The notes under the pieces were generated by a model that was not told the origin of the DNA, did not search any database, and saw nothing but the letters and a program-made list of their open reading frames with translations. A program made the position numbers and the translations under genes. Below, piece by piece: positions 14,813-22,581 of a DNA stretch of 44,736 nucleotides (the first letter of the stretch is position 1; each line of letters starts with the position of its first letter). Source of the DNA: Parcubacteria group bacterium Athens0714_16 (GTDB lineage Bacteria; Patescibacteriota; Minisyncoccia; Phycocordibacterales; 21-14-all-36-13); the NCBI GenBank assembly GCA_007376805.1, contig VMGX01000002.1, forward strand, positions 1-44,736, read 5' to 3'.

Positions 14813-14860
14813 ATATTACAAAATAAAAATATAACAGAAAAATAAATCTTTTTCAATTTT

Positions 14861-15580
14861 TTAAATGTCCAACAAAAACTTTTCTATTTCTAAACTCATG
14901 TCCTCGACAATACCTCTTCTCATGTCATGATAAATGGAAACGAGCTGGGAAGACATTTTTTTCAATTCATTTTCAGAATAATTTTTACAAAACTCTTTTG
15001 CTTTTTTAAAAACAAATGGATTCAAATCTGCTTCAACACCACTCTTTGATGAATTTGCTAAAAGCATTGTTTTAATCTGCCAAAACAATATTCCATGTAT
15101 CTCTTCTGGCACAAGTCCTTCTTTCAAAACTTTTTGATATTCTGCCCAAGCGCTCTTTTTATCTCTTCTACCCAAAGCATCTGTTAAAGAAAACGGTTTG
15201 GCCCTTTCTTTTTCTTTTTTTATAACACCAGAGAACTCCTGTATTTTTTGTGCGCACTTTTCTATTTTTGTAAGTGTTTTTTTATCAACTTTTTCTTCTA
15301 ATAAAATAAAAATGTTGTCTGATTCTACGATTTTTTTGATTTTATCTAAAACAAATTCTTTTATTTCTTCCTTCTCAAAAATTTTATCTAAAAAAATTAT
15401 ATATTTGTTTTCAAAAAGGCCCATTCCGCCCAAACCTTCTTCTACTATTTTCTCCTCAAAATTTTCACCATTTAATTTAAATAAATTCGAGTTTGGTTTT
15501 TTTGTAACAAGAATATTCAGAAGGTCTTTCGCCTTTGCTCTAGCTTTTTTAAAATCTTCTCCGTAAATAAAATAAAGCAT
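14861..15580 (-). CDS. holA: DNA polymerase III delta subunit (clamp loader)
   Basis: From Met at 15580 the protein has 239 residues and starts MLYFIYGEDFKKARAKAKDL, the usual HolA opening. It contains LGGMGLFENKYIIFLDKIF and FVLDKIKKIVESDNIFILLEEKVDK in the ATPase-like domain, SLTDALGRRDKKSAWAEYQK, and the collar helices with HGILFWQIKTMLLA. It is shorter than the 340-residue E. coli form. The open frame extends 16 codons upstream into polA, but the internal Met matches family starts. Delta opens the DnaN clamp. Confidence 0.85.
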   Translation of the reverse strand: MLYFIYGEDFKKARAKAKDLLNILVTKKPNSNLFKLNGENFEEKIVEEGLGGMGLFENKYIIFLDKIFEKEEIKEFVLDKIKKIVESDNIFILLEEKVDKKTLTKIEKCAQKIQEFSGVIKKEKERAKPFSLTDALGRRDKKSAWAEYQKVLKEGLVPEEIHGILFWQIKTMLLANSSKSGVEADLNPFVFKKAKEFCKNYSENELKKMSSQLVSIYHDMRRGIVEDMSLEIEKFLLDI

Positions 15581-15600
15581 AATAATTTTTTTGAAAATTG

Positions 15601-18039
15601 CTACGTGATTTTCTGCATCTCTCCCCAATTATCCCCAACAGAGGCGTCAGCAACAAGTTTTATACCAAGAGATTCTTTTTCTGTTAAGACACTCTCCATA
15701 ATTTTTTTAATCTCTAGACATACTCTATTTACGACATTTTCCTTAACCTCATAAACCAATTCGTCATGAATTTGTAAAAGCAACGAGCAGTCGTTTTCAA
15801 TTTTTTCTTTTTTCAAAAATTCTTCTATTTTAACAGTCGCTATTTTAATAACATCCGCCGATGTTCCTTGTATTGGCGCATTTATTGCCATTCTCTCAAC
15901 TGAAGCTCTTATGTGTGGAAATCTCGATTTAATTTCTTCAAAATACCTCCTCCTGCCAAAAAGTGTTTCTGTAAATCCTTTTTTAAAGACCTCTTTTTTT
16001 ATATTTTCAAGATATTCAGCAACACCAGAAAAAGTTTCAAAATAATTGCTCAAATAAATTTCGGCTTCTTCTCTACTTGTTCCTAAATTCTTTTTTAATG
16101 AATTTACACCCATACCATAAAGAATTCCAAAATTTATCACCTTTGCTTTTCTTCTCATTTCACTTGTAACATCTTTTGGTAATACATTAAACACTTTTGA
16201 TGCAACGGCACTGTGTATGTCTCCGCCTTCTTTAAAAATTTGAATCAAGTTCTTGTCACCAGATAAAATAGCAACAATCCTCAATTCAATTTGTGAATAA
16301 TCAAATGAAAGAAGTTTAAACCCTTTTTCAACAACAAAAGCTTTTCTTATTTCATTCCCAAGTTCTGTTTTGGTTGGAATATTTTGTAAATTCGGATCAT
16401 TTGATGAAAGTCGTCCCGTCGTTGTGCCTGTTTGTATAAAATTAGCATGTAATCTTCCATCGTCGCCAACCATATCTGGAATATTATCTATGTATGTTGA
16501 AAGTAATTTCTGTAATTCGCGATATTTTAAAATATCATCCACTATTTCATTTGTTCCCTGCATTTTAAGAAGCTCTGATTCTTTCGTAGAATAGGCTCCT
16601 GCGGGAGTTTTTCTTAGCCCTTTAACCTTAATCTGCATTTTTTCAAACAAAATCTCTCCGAGTTGTTTGGGTGAATTTATATTAAATTCTGCGCCAGCCT
16701 TCTTCCAAATTTCTTTTTTTATTTTGTCTAAATCTATATGAAGTTTTTTTGATAAATTTTTCAAAAATTCTGTATCTATTTTTATTCCTCTTTCTTTCAT
16801 CTCTTCTGTTATTGGTAAAAATGGTAATTCAATTTCTTCATATAATTTAGTTAATCCGTCTTTTTTTACTTTATCTAAAATTATTTTTTTTGCTTCTTCA
16901 AAAGATGTCGCGTGTGAAAAATTAAGTATTTTATCAAAATCTGGGTTTGTTATATTAGAATTTGTAAGCCAAAGAGCTATGCCTATTTTTTTTATTTCAA
17001 TCTCTGAAATATTTTGTGTGTCCTTTGGGGCTTCTTTTTCTTTGTTGTTTTTAACTTCTGTAATTTGACCCATTTCGTCGTTGTTATTTTTTTTATTCAC
17101 TGTTTCTTGCGATATTCCTTTTTTAGAAAACATATCACTAACCTTTTGCCAAATGCTCCTGAAACCAAGTTCGTCCAATTCTTTCTTTATTTTTTCCAAA
17201 TCTATATTGTCCACCATTTCTTTTTCTGGTAAATCAAATTTTCTCAACGAATCCAATCTTATCGTTGCCAAAATTTTTGAAAAAATTGCTTCTTCTTTTC
17301 CTTCTTTCAAAAGATTTATTATTCTTTTTGTTATTCCTGCTTTTTCAAATTTACTTTCATCTTTTTTTAGTTCTTTATAAATATTTTCTATCGTTCCAAA
17401 TTTTTGAATTAAAATTGAAGCCGTTTTATCTCCAATCCCTTTTATCCCAATAATATTATCTGATGGATCTCCACGAAGCCCTTTGTAGTCGGGTAAAAGT
17501 TTTGGTCCAAAACCAAATCTTTCAAAAACTCTTTTTTCATTATAAATAATTGTGTCTTTAATTCCTTTTTTAAGCGTGTAAACAAGAACATCGTCTCCGT
17601 CAACGAGTTGAAGTGTATCCATGTCTCCAGAAGCAATAATTGTTTCCGTGTCTTTTTCATATTTTAATTTTTCGGCAATTGTTCCTAATAAATCGTCCGC
17701 TTCAAATCCTTCAACTTCATATATTGGAATATTAAATGCTTTAAAAACATCATGTGCCCTTATTATTTGTCCAACCAATTCCGTGTCTGTTTTTGGACGG
17801 TTTGCCTTGTATCCTTCATATGACTCGTGCCTGTGTGTTGGGCTTGGAAAATCGAAACAAGCGATTATATAATTTGGTTTTAATTCATTAATTATTTTTA
17901 ACAACATTAAGCATAGTCCGTAGAGAGCACCTGTCGGCTCGCCTTTCGTAGATGTAAATTCCGGCAATGCGTGATACGCTCGGTGTAATATCGCGTGAGA
18001 ATCGAGTAAAACTATTCGTTTTTTGTTGTTTTTAGACAT
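15601..18039 (-). CDS. polA: DNA polymerase I without proofreading domain
   Basis: This 812-aa protein has an intact N-terminal 5' nuclease (LLDSHAILHRAYHALPEF, ASGDMDTLQLVDGDD, GLRGDPSDNIIGIKGIGDKTA). The palm/fingers show motif A DYSQIELR (about 577-584), O-helix RRKAKVINFGILYG (about 626-639) and motif C QIHDELVYEV (about 754-763). The middle region (about 290-410) is short and lacks the 3'-5' exonuclease acidic motifs, so it should repair and fill gaps without proofreading. It lies 20 nt upstream of holA and is likely co-transcribed. Confidence 0.95.
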   Translation of the reverse strand: MSKNNKKRIVLLDSHAILHRAYHALPEFTSTKGEPTGALYGLCLMLLKIINELKPNYIIACFDFPSPTHRHESYEGYKANRPKTDTELVGQIIRAHDVFKAFNIPIYEVEGFEADDLLGTIAEKLKYEKDTETIIASGDMDTLQLVDGDDVLVYTLKKGIKDTIIYNEKRVFERFGFGPKLLPDYKGLRGDPSDNIIGIKGIGDKTASILIQKFGTIENIYKELKKDESKFEKAGITKRIINLLKEGKEEAIFSKILATIRLDSLRKFDLPEKEMVDNIDLEKIKKELDELGFRSIWQKVSDMFSKKGISQETVNKKNNNDEMGQITEVKNNKEKEAPKDTQNISEIEIKKIGIALWLTNSNITNPDFDKILNFSHATSFEEAKKIILDKVKKDGLTKLYEEIELPFLPITEEMKERGIKIDTEFLKNLSKKLHIDLDKIKKEIWKKAGAEFNINSPKQLGEILFEKMQIKVKGLRKTPAGAYSTKESELLKMQGTNEIVDDILKYRELQKLLSTYIDNIPDMVGDDGRLHANFIQTGTTTGRLSSNDPNLQNIPTKTELGNEIRKAFVVEKGFKLLSFDYSQIELRIVAILSGDKNLIQIFKEGGDIHSAVASKVFNVLPKDVTSEMRRKAKVINFGILYGMGVNSLKKNLGTSREEAEIYLSNYFETFSGVAEYLENIKKEVFKKGFTETLFGRRRYFEEIKSRFPHIRASVERMAINAPIQGTSADVIKIATVKIEEFLKKEKIENDCSLLLQIHDELVYEVKENVVNRVCLEIKKIMESVLTEKESLGIKLVADASVGDNWGEMQKIT

Positions 18040-18062
18040 TCTTTACTTCAAAAGTGTATCAA

Positions 18063-18090
18063 AAAAACCACGATCCTGCTCGTGGTTTTT
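18063..18090 (-). terminator. Terminator after tsaE
   Basis: AAAAACCACGA-TCCTGC-TCGTGGTTTTT is a strong hairpin reached immediately after the tsaE stop. It sits 23 nt before the polA start, so polA needs its own promoter or readthrough. Confidence 0.8.
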
Positions 18091-18575
18091 TATTTAATAA
18101 TTTGTATTCTTCTCGTGTTTTCATCAACGAACTCAAATTCCATTTTTAAAATCTCTTTTGGTAATGCACTCAAAACATTTTCTGGCCATTCTATTAAAAC
18201 CAAATTTCCGGAATCATTTAAAATTTCTTCAAACCCAAGAACCCTCAATTCCTCTCCTTTTTGTAATCTATAAGCATCAATATGAATTAATTTTTTAGGC
18301 CATTCGCGATTTTCTATTTTGCTTGCCCCGTTAAATCTCGTCCGCCTCTGGCGGAATTTAACAGGGTAAATTTTTTCAATAACAAATGTCGGGCTTGTTA
18401 TGTTCCCTTTTATGCCCAATGCCTCGGCAACAAATTGAACAAATGTAGTTTTACCCGAACCTAAGTTCCCATGAAGACCTACTACAAGTGCTTTCTTGTT
18501 TGGTTGTTCCAAATTTTGTAAGAAATTTTTTGCAATATCTCTTGTTTCTTCTGTGTTTTTAGAAATTATTTCCAT
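18090..18575 (-). CDS. tsaE: TsaE, tRNA threonylcarbamoyladenosine synthesis ATPase
   Basis: From Met at 18575 the protein has 161 residues. It has Walker A HGNLGSGKTTF (35-45), the switch ITSPTFVIEKIY (59-70), LIHIDAYRL (96-104) and VLIEWPENV (126-134), all TsaE signatures. It works with TsaB/TsaD to make t6A37 in tRNAs reading ANN codons. Residues about 71-90 are an insertion encoded by a palindromic element (18327-18366) between the switch and the HID motif, absent from ordinary TsaE. A 52-codon upstream extension of the frame was not accepted because it runs into the pilB promoter region and has no family match. Confidence 0.9.
   Translation of the reverse strand: MEIISKNTEETRDIAKNFLQNLEQPNKKALVVGLHGNLGSGKTTFVQFVAEALGIKGNITSPTFVIEKIYPVKFRQRRTRFNGASKIENREWPKKLIHIDAYRLQKGEELRVLGFEEILNDSGNLVLIEWPENVLSALPKEILKMEFEFVDENTRRIQIIK
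18327..18366 (-). repeat. Palindromic element inserted in frame in tsaE
   Basis: On the coding strand CCCTGTTAAAT...ATTTAACGGGG forms the outer stem and CCGCC-AGA-GGCGG the inner stem. It encodes PVKFRQRRTRFNG. A related palindrome in the VirB6-like gene (43246-43301) has the same outer ends and encodes PVKF...LFNRE. Confidence 0.75.
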
Positions 18576-18653
18576 TGTTAAGATAATATCACTCAAAAGT
18601 GTCTGTTGAAATGGTAGTTTTGTGTTAAAATATAAACATAACCTTAGAACATT

Positions 18654-20336
18654 ATGATAAGTTTCAACGACAAAGAACAAAACGACAAGCTTGATGAAAT
18701 AAGAAATTTGGAAGAAGAGGATCTCGCACAAATACTTTCACAAAAATATAAGATTCCATATCTTAATCTCTTGGGAATTCCTGTAAATGCAAATGCGCTT
18801 TTAATAATTCCCGAGGAAAAAGCAAGAAAAAGTAATCTTGCAATTTTTGATGTCGCTGGAAAAAATCTAAGCGTAGCAATTAATGCTCCGGAAAAAAACG
18901 AGACCATTGTTGCCATAGAAGAATTAAAAGAAAATGGATACAAGCCAAGTTTGTTTATTGTATCTCAAAATAGTTTAAAAAAGGTTTGGGATAGATACAA
19001 AGAGCTGTCTTTTGGCACGGTTACAGAAGCAGGAATTTTAGACATTTCAGATAAAGATATTGAAAAATTTGTTAGTGAAACAAAAACAACCGAAGAAGTA
19101 AAAAAATTAATAAACGAAACGCTTTCTCTTGAAAAAAATAAAAGAACCACACAAATAATAGAGGTAATCGTGGCTGGCGGTCTTGTTTTGGATGCATCGG
19201 ACATTCATATAGAGCCAGAAGAAAATACTGTAAAAATAAGAATTCGTCTTGATGGTGTTCTCACAAATATTACAGACCTTGATTTGGAAACATATCGATT
19301 GTTACTTTCAAGAATTAAATTAATTTCTGGTTTAAAAATAAGTAGAATAAAAAATGCACAGGACGGAAGATTTAGTATTCACGTCAATAAAACTGAAATT
19401 GAAATAAGAACATCTACATTACCAAGCGAGCATGGAGAATCAATTGTTCTAAGAATCCTAAACCCAGAAACAATTTCTATTCCACTTGAGAAACTTGGTA
19501 TGGATAAATTCCTTTTGGATATAATGGAAAGCGAGATAAGAAAACCAAATGGAATAATATTAAATACGGGACCAACGGGGTCGGGAAAAACAACCACCCT
19601 ATACGCACTTCTTAAAAAAATTTACACGGGAGATATAAAAATAATCACAATAGAAGACCCAATTGAATATCACATAGCTGGCATAACACAAACACAGGCC
19701 AACCCAGACGGAGGATATACATTCGCAAAAGGTCTTGTTTCGTCTCTAAGACAAGATCCTGATGTAATAATGGTTGGTGAGATAAGAGACAAAGAAACGG
19801 CAGAGACAACAATACACGCATCTTTGACAGGACATCTTGTACTCTCAACTCTACACACAAACACGGCGGCAGGAACATTCCCCCGACTTGTAGACCTTGG
19901 CATACAACCACAAATGTTGGGCACAGCAATTAATTTAACGATGGCACAAAGATTGGTCAGAAAACTTTGTAATAATTGTAAAAAAAGAATTCCTGCAGAC
20001 ACGTTAACTGCTGGAATTATAAAAAAGACTCTCGATGAAATAAAAGAAAAAGACCCCGAAAGAAAAATTCCTCTCTGGGAAAACAATTCTGTTTATGTTC
20101 CCGTTGGATGTGAAAAATGTAATCAAACTGGATATAAAGGAAGAATTGGTATTTTTGAAGCAATAATAGTAGACGAAAATATAGAAAACACGGTTAGAAA
20201 TAATCCGAGCGAAAAAGAAATTGAAAAAGCGGCTTCAAAACAAAAAATATTAAACATGAGACAGGACGGTGTAATAAAAATATTAGAAGGAACAACAGAT
20301 GTTGGTGAGTTAAGAAGAGTAATAGATTTGGAATAA
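18654..20336 (+). CDS. pilB: PilB/GspE-type pilus assembly ATPase
   Basis: This 560-aa ATPase has the N-terminal MshEN-like domain (LAQILSQKYKIPYLNL near 22-37), then SDIHIEPEENTVKIRIRLDG. Walker A GPTGSGKTTT lies at about 306-315, followed by the Asp box and Walker B SLRQDPDVIMVGEIRD, His box LVLSTLHTNTA, and a tetracysteine zinc site (CNNC near 438, CEKC near 485). It powers pilus polymerisation from the cytoplasm and would act with PilM/N/O and the pilin encoded in the first 7.4 kb. It is divergent from tsaE. Confidence 0.95.
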   Translation: MISFNDKEQNDKLDEIRNLEEEDLAQILSQKYKIPYLNLLGIPVNANALLIIPEEKARKSNLAIFDVAGKNLSVAINAPEKNETIVAIEELKENGYKPSLFIVSQNSLKKVWDRYKELSFGTVTEAGILDISDKDIEKFVSETKTTEEVKKLINETLSLEKNKRTTQIIEVIVAGGLVLDASDIHIEPEENTVKIRIRLDGVLTNITDLDLETYRLLLSRIKLISGLKISRIKNAQDGRFSIHVNKTEIEIRTSTLPSEHGESIVLRILNPETISIPLEKLGMDKFLLDIMESEIRKPNGIILNTGPTGSGKTTTLYALLKKIYTGDIKIITIEDPIEYHIAGITQTQANPDGGYTFAKGLVSSLRQDPDVIMVGEIRDKETAETTIHASLTGHLVLSTLHTNTAAGTFPRLVDLGIQPQMLGTAINLTMAQRLVRKLCNNCKKRIPADTLTAGIIKKTLDEIKEKDPERKIPLWENNSVYVPVGCEKCNQTGYKGRIGIFEAIIVDENIENTVRNNPSEKEIEKAASKQKILNMRQDGVIKILEGTTDVGELRRVIDLE

Positions 20337-20360
20337 TTTTACTTGTCTGAGGTATGCCCC

Positions 20361-20380
20361 GTTCTACTAATAGAACAGTT
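20361..20380 (+). terminator. Weak hairpin after pilB
   Basis: GTTCTA-CTAA-TAGAAC followed by AGTTTT lies 24 nt after the pilB stop. The stem is short and the T-run is brief. Confidence 0.4.
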
Positions 20381-20441
20381 TTGACAATAATAGAAAAACC
20401 TTCTTTTGTTTTTATGGGCTTTAATTCTTCCCTAAAAAAAG

Positions 20442-20447
20442 TATAAT
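20442..20447 (+). promoter_or_regulatory. -10 box upstream of the structured element
   Basis: TATAAT without a good -35 hexamer lies about 49 nt before the inverted-repeat element at 20496. It could drive that element and possibly ruvB. Confidence 0.35.
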
Positions 20448-20495
20448 TCCAATAGAAGTGTTGTGTTAAAAACAAGATTTTGTTGAAAATAAAAA

Positions 20496-20655
20496 ATCCA
20501 ACAAACAAATCTCTAAGTGATACCTTCAAACGGGCGTCCAAAAGCCGACATAATTCTATAGATAATTGCAGAAAACTCGAAAGAGTAACCAAAATGTCTA
20601 CGAAATATGTCTAAAGTCCGGATGGACTTATCACTTAGAGATTTGTGGGTTGGAT
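20496..20655 (+). ncRNA. 160-bp inverted-repeat element with RNA-like folding, class unknown
   Basis: Two 27-nt terminal arms pair with only two mismatches (ATCCAAC...CTAAGTGATA with TATCACTTAG...GTTGGAT). Inside are the GNRA-type hairpin ACTC-GAAA-GAGT, the hairpin AAGTCC-GGAT-GGACTT, a GGC/GCC hairpin, and a longer CGACAT/ATGTC pairing enclosing the GAAA hairpin. No ORF is present. The GAAA loop favours the plus strand, placing it 46 nt upstream of ruvB. It could be a cis-regulatory or independent RNA, or a mobile inverted-repeat element. No known class was matched. Confidence 0.5.
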
Positions 20656-20701
20656 AAACTTAAAATAACTCAACACTATAAGTCTATCACATTATAAAAA
20701 T

Positions 20702-21736
20702 ATGTCAAGCCCTAAAGACAAAAATGAAAAAAAGGATGTGGTTAAGCCACTTGGCGACACCTCCCTTGACCAAACATTGAGGCCCTCAAAATGGGATGAA
20801 TATATTGGTCAGGACTCTATTAAAAAAAATTTAAAGATACTTTTAACCGCGGCAAAGGAGCGCGGACACTCCCCGGAACATATACTTTTCTATGGTCCGC
20901 CTGGTTTGGGTAAAACAACACTCGCACATTTGGTATCCAAAGAAATGGAGGGTAACATGAAAATTACCTCCGGTCCAGCCATTGAAAAAGTTGGCGATTT
21001 GGCGTCAATATTAACAAATCTTTCTGATGGGGATATCCTTTTTATAGACGAGGTTCATAGATTAAATAAAATCATAGAAGAAACACTTTATCCCGCGATG
21101 GAGTCGCGTGTTTTAGATATAATTATAGGCAAAGGACCTTCCGCAAGAACAATTCAACTTGAATTACCATCTTTCACCCTTATCGCCGCAACAACAAGAA
21201 TGGCTCTTTTGTCTTCCCCGCTCCGCTCTCGTTTCTCTGGAGGAACTTTTAGATTATCTTTTTACACAGAAAACGAAATTGAAACAATATTAAAAAGATC
21301 AGCAAAAATATTGGGCGTAGACGTGGGAAAAGACGGTTTGGTTGAAATATCAAAAAGAAGTAGATTCACTCCGAGAATTGCAAACTATCTTTTAAAAAGA
21401 TGTCGAGATTATGCACAGGTTAAAAAAACAGAGTTAAACAAAAACGCCGTTCAAGAAGCACTTTCTCTTCTTGAAATAGATGACATGGGCTTGGGTTCAC
21501 ACGACAAAAGAATCCTTGAAACAATAATAAATAAGTTTAACGGTGGTCCCGTTGGTTTAAGCACAATATCTGCTGCAATAATTGAAGAACAGTCAACCAT
21601 AGAAGAAGTTCACGAACCATATCTCATGCAAATAGGCTTTATTGAGAGAACTCCACGAGGAAGGGTTGCTACAAAGTTAGCATATGAACATTTGGGTTAT
21701 AAGTTCCCAGAAATAGAACAAAAGAAACTTTTATAA
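20702..21736 (+). CDS. ruvB: Holliday junction helicase RuvB
   Basis: This 344-aa AAA+ protein has LRPSKWDEYIGQDSIKKNL, Walker A GPPGLGKTTLAH (about 64-75), Walker B DILFIDEVHRLNK, sensor FTLIAATTRMALLSSPLRSRF, and the C-terminal winged helix with PYLMQIGFIERTPRGRVAT. RuvB hexamers pump DNA through RuvA-bound junctions. The last codons and stop are part of a perfect palindrome (21722-21768). Confidence 0.97.
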   Translation: MSSPKDKNEKKDVVKPLGDTSLDQTLRPSKWDEYIGQDSIKKNLKILLTAAKERGHSPEHILFYGPPGLGKTTLAHLVSKEMEGNMKITSGPAIEKVGDLASILTNLSDGDILFIDEVHRLNKIIEETLYPAMESRVLDIIIGKGPSARTIQLELPSFTLIAATTRMALLSSPLRSRFSGGTFRLSFYTENEIETILKRSAKILGVDVGKDGLVEISKRSRFTPRIANYLLKRCRDYAQVKKTELNKNAVQEALSLLEIDDMGLGSHDKRILETIINKFNGGPVGLSTISAAIIEEQSTIEEVHEPYLMQIGFIERTPRGRVATKLAYEHLGYKFPEIEQKKLL

Positions 21737-21768
21737 AAAATTTAACAAATTTTTTATAAAAGTTTCTT
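21722..21768. repeat. Perfect palindrome spanning the ruvB stop codon
   Basis: Two 22-nt arms with a 3-nt loop match without mismatch. The left arm is the last codons (Lys-Lys-Leu-Leu), TAA stop and following bases of ruvB; the right arm is their inverted copy. No T-run follows, so it is not a standard terminator. Confidence 0.85.
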
Positions 21769-21770
21769 AA

Positions 21771-21866
21771 TTTCCAATTTCCAATTACTAATTTCTAATG
21801 AAAAACACTTATTGATTACAATTTTATAATTAGACATTTCATTGGGTATTAGAAATTAGACATTGA
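21771..21866. repeat. Imperfect inverted-repeat element between ruvB and yebC
   Basis: CCAATTACTAATTTCTAATG on the left is mirrored by CATTGGGTATTAGAAATTAG on the right with a short bulge, giving a hairpin of about 95 nt. No ORF is present. Confidence 0.55.
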
Positions 21867-21901
21867 GATTCTAAAAAAATTAATAAATTAATTTTTTCAT
21901 T

Positions 21902-22447
21902 ATGTCCGGTCATAATAAATGGTCAAAAATAAAAAGAAAAAAGGAAGTTACCGACTCACAAAAAAGTCGTGTCTTCACAAAGCTTGTTAGACTAATACAA
22001 GTTGAATCAAAAAAGGCAAACGGGGACACGAACGCGCCCGGACTAAAGACGTCCATAGAAAAAGCAAAAAAAGAAAACATGCCAAACGACAACATAGAAA
22101 GAGCTGTTAAAAAAGGTGCTGGCTCTGAAGGTTCTGGTATGGAATCTATTACATACGAAGCATACGGCCCATCTGGAATTGGAATAATAATTGAGACATT
22201 GACAGATAGTAGAAACAGAACATTCGCCGAGATAAAACACATCTTAACAAAAAATAATTCATCAATAGCTCAGATTGGTGCTGTAAAATGGGCATTTGAA
22301 AAAAACAATGCGGGAGGATGGATACCAAAGACGGTTGTAGATGTAAACGAAGAGGATTTAATTAAACTTGAAAAACTTGTAGATAACTTGGAAGAAAATG
22401 AAGATATACAAGAAGTTTTTGTAAATGTAAAAAATGAGTCCCGTTAG
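21902..22447 (+). CDS. yebC: YebC/TACO1-family protein, shortened
   Basis: This 181-aa protein starts MSGHNKWSKIKRKKEVTDSQ and has SRVFTKLVRLIQVESKKANG, MPNDNIERAVKKGAG and TYEAYGPSGIGIIIETLTD, all YebC signatures. YebC proteins act in translation of difficult sequences or as regulators. The usual 240 residues are reduced: after GAVKWAFEKNN the middle domain is largely missing and the chain runs into KLEKLVDNLEENEDIQEVFVN, the normal C-terminus. The last residues (ESR) and stop come from the inserted element; without it the frame would end NEAE and overlap the ruvC ATG. Confidence 0.9.
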   Translation: MSGHNKWSKIKRKKEVTDSQKSRVFTKLVRLIQVESKKANGDTNAPGLKTSIEKAKKENMPNDNIERAVKKGAGSEGSGMESITYEAYGPSGIGIIIETLTDSRNRTFAEIKHILTKNNSSIAQIGAVKWAFEKNNAGGWIPKTVVDVNEEDLIKLEKLVDNLEENEDIQEVFVNVKNESR

Positions 22448-22553
22448 AAGTCATACGGTTAATATAATTACAGGAAGTAAAAGAATGTTATATATAAAAA
22501 AGTCATTATTTATTAAAATTAACTACGGAAATCTAAAGATTTCCTACTTCTAA
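22434..22553 (+). CDS. Putative 39-aa leader peptide carried by the element upstream of ruvC
   Basis: An ORF starts at the duplicated ATGAG overlapping the yebC 3' end and spans the element as MSPVRSHTVN...NLKISYF, ending TAA CGGG ATG. Differences from the murF copy are about half synonymous, and the length is identical. Translation is unproven. The overlap with yebC and the 4-nt gap to the next ATG would suit coupled translation. Confidence 0.4.
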   Translation: MSPVRSHTVNIITGSKRMLYIKKSLFIKINYGNLKISYF

Positions 22554-22557
22554 CGGG
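22439..22557 (+). mobile_element. Start-codon-targeting inverted-repeat element, copy 2 (ruvC)
   Basis: The element is 119 bp with inverted ends CCCGTTAGAAGT/ACTTCTAACGGG, flanked by exact 5-bp duplications ATGAG (22434-22438 and 22558-22562). It is about 90% identical to 4861-4980 and contains the palindrome GGAAATCTAAAGATTTCC. Removing the element and one ATGAG rejoins yebC to a natural stop overlapping the downstream ATG. Confidence 0.85.
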
Positions 22558-22581
22558 ATGAGGCTGAATAGTAAAAATCCA

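Noticed and set aside
15581-15628. Longer start for holA
   Set aside because: It overlaps polA and lacks family similarity; Met at 15580 gives the typical LYFIYGED opening.
18576-18731. Longer start for tsaE
   Set aside because: The 52 extra residues lie across the divergent pilB start and resemble no TsaE N-terminus.
20496-20655. Group I intron or known riboswitch
   Set aside because: Some core-like words are present, but the required paired core segments and exon context are missing.
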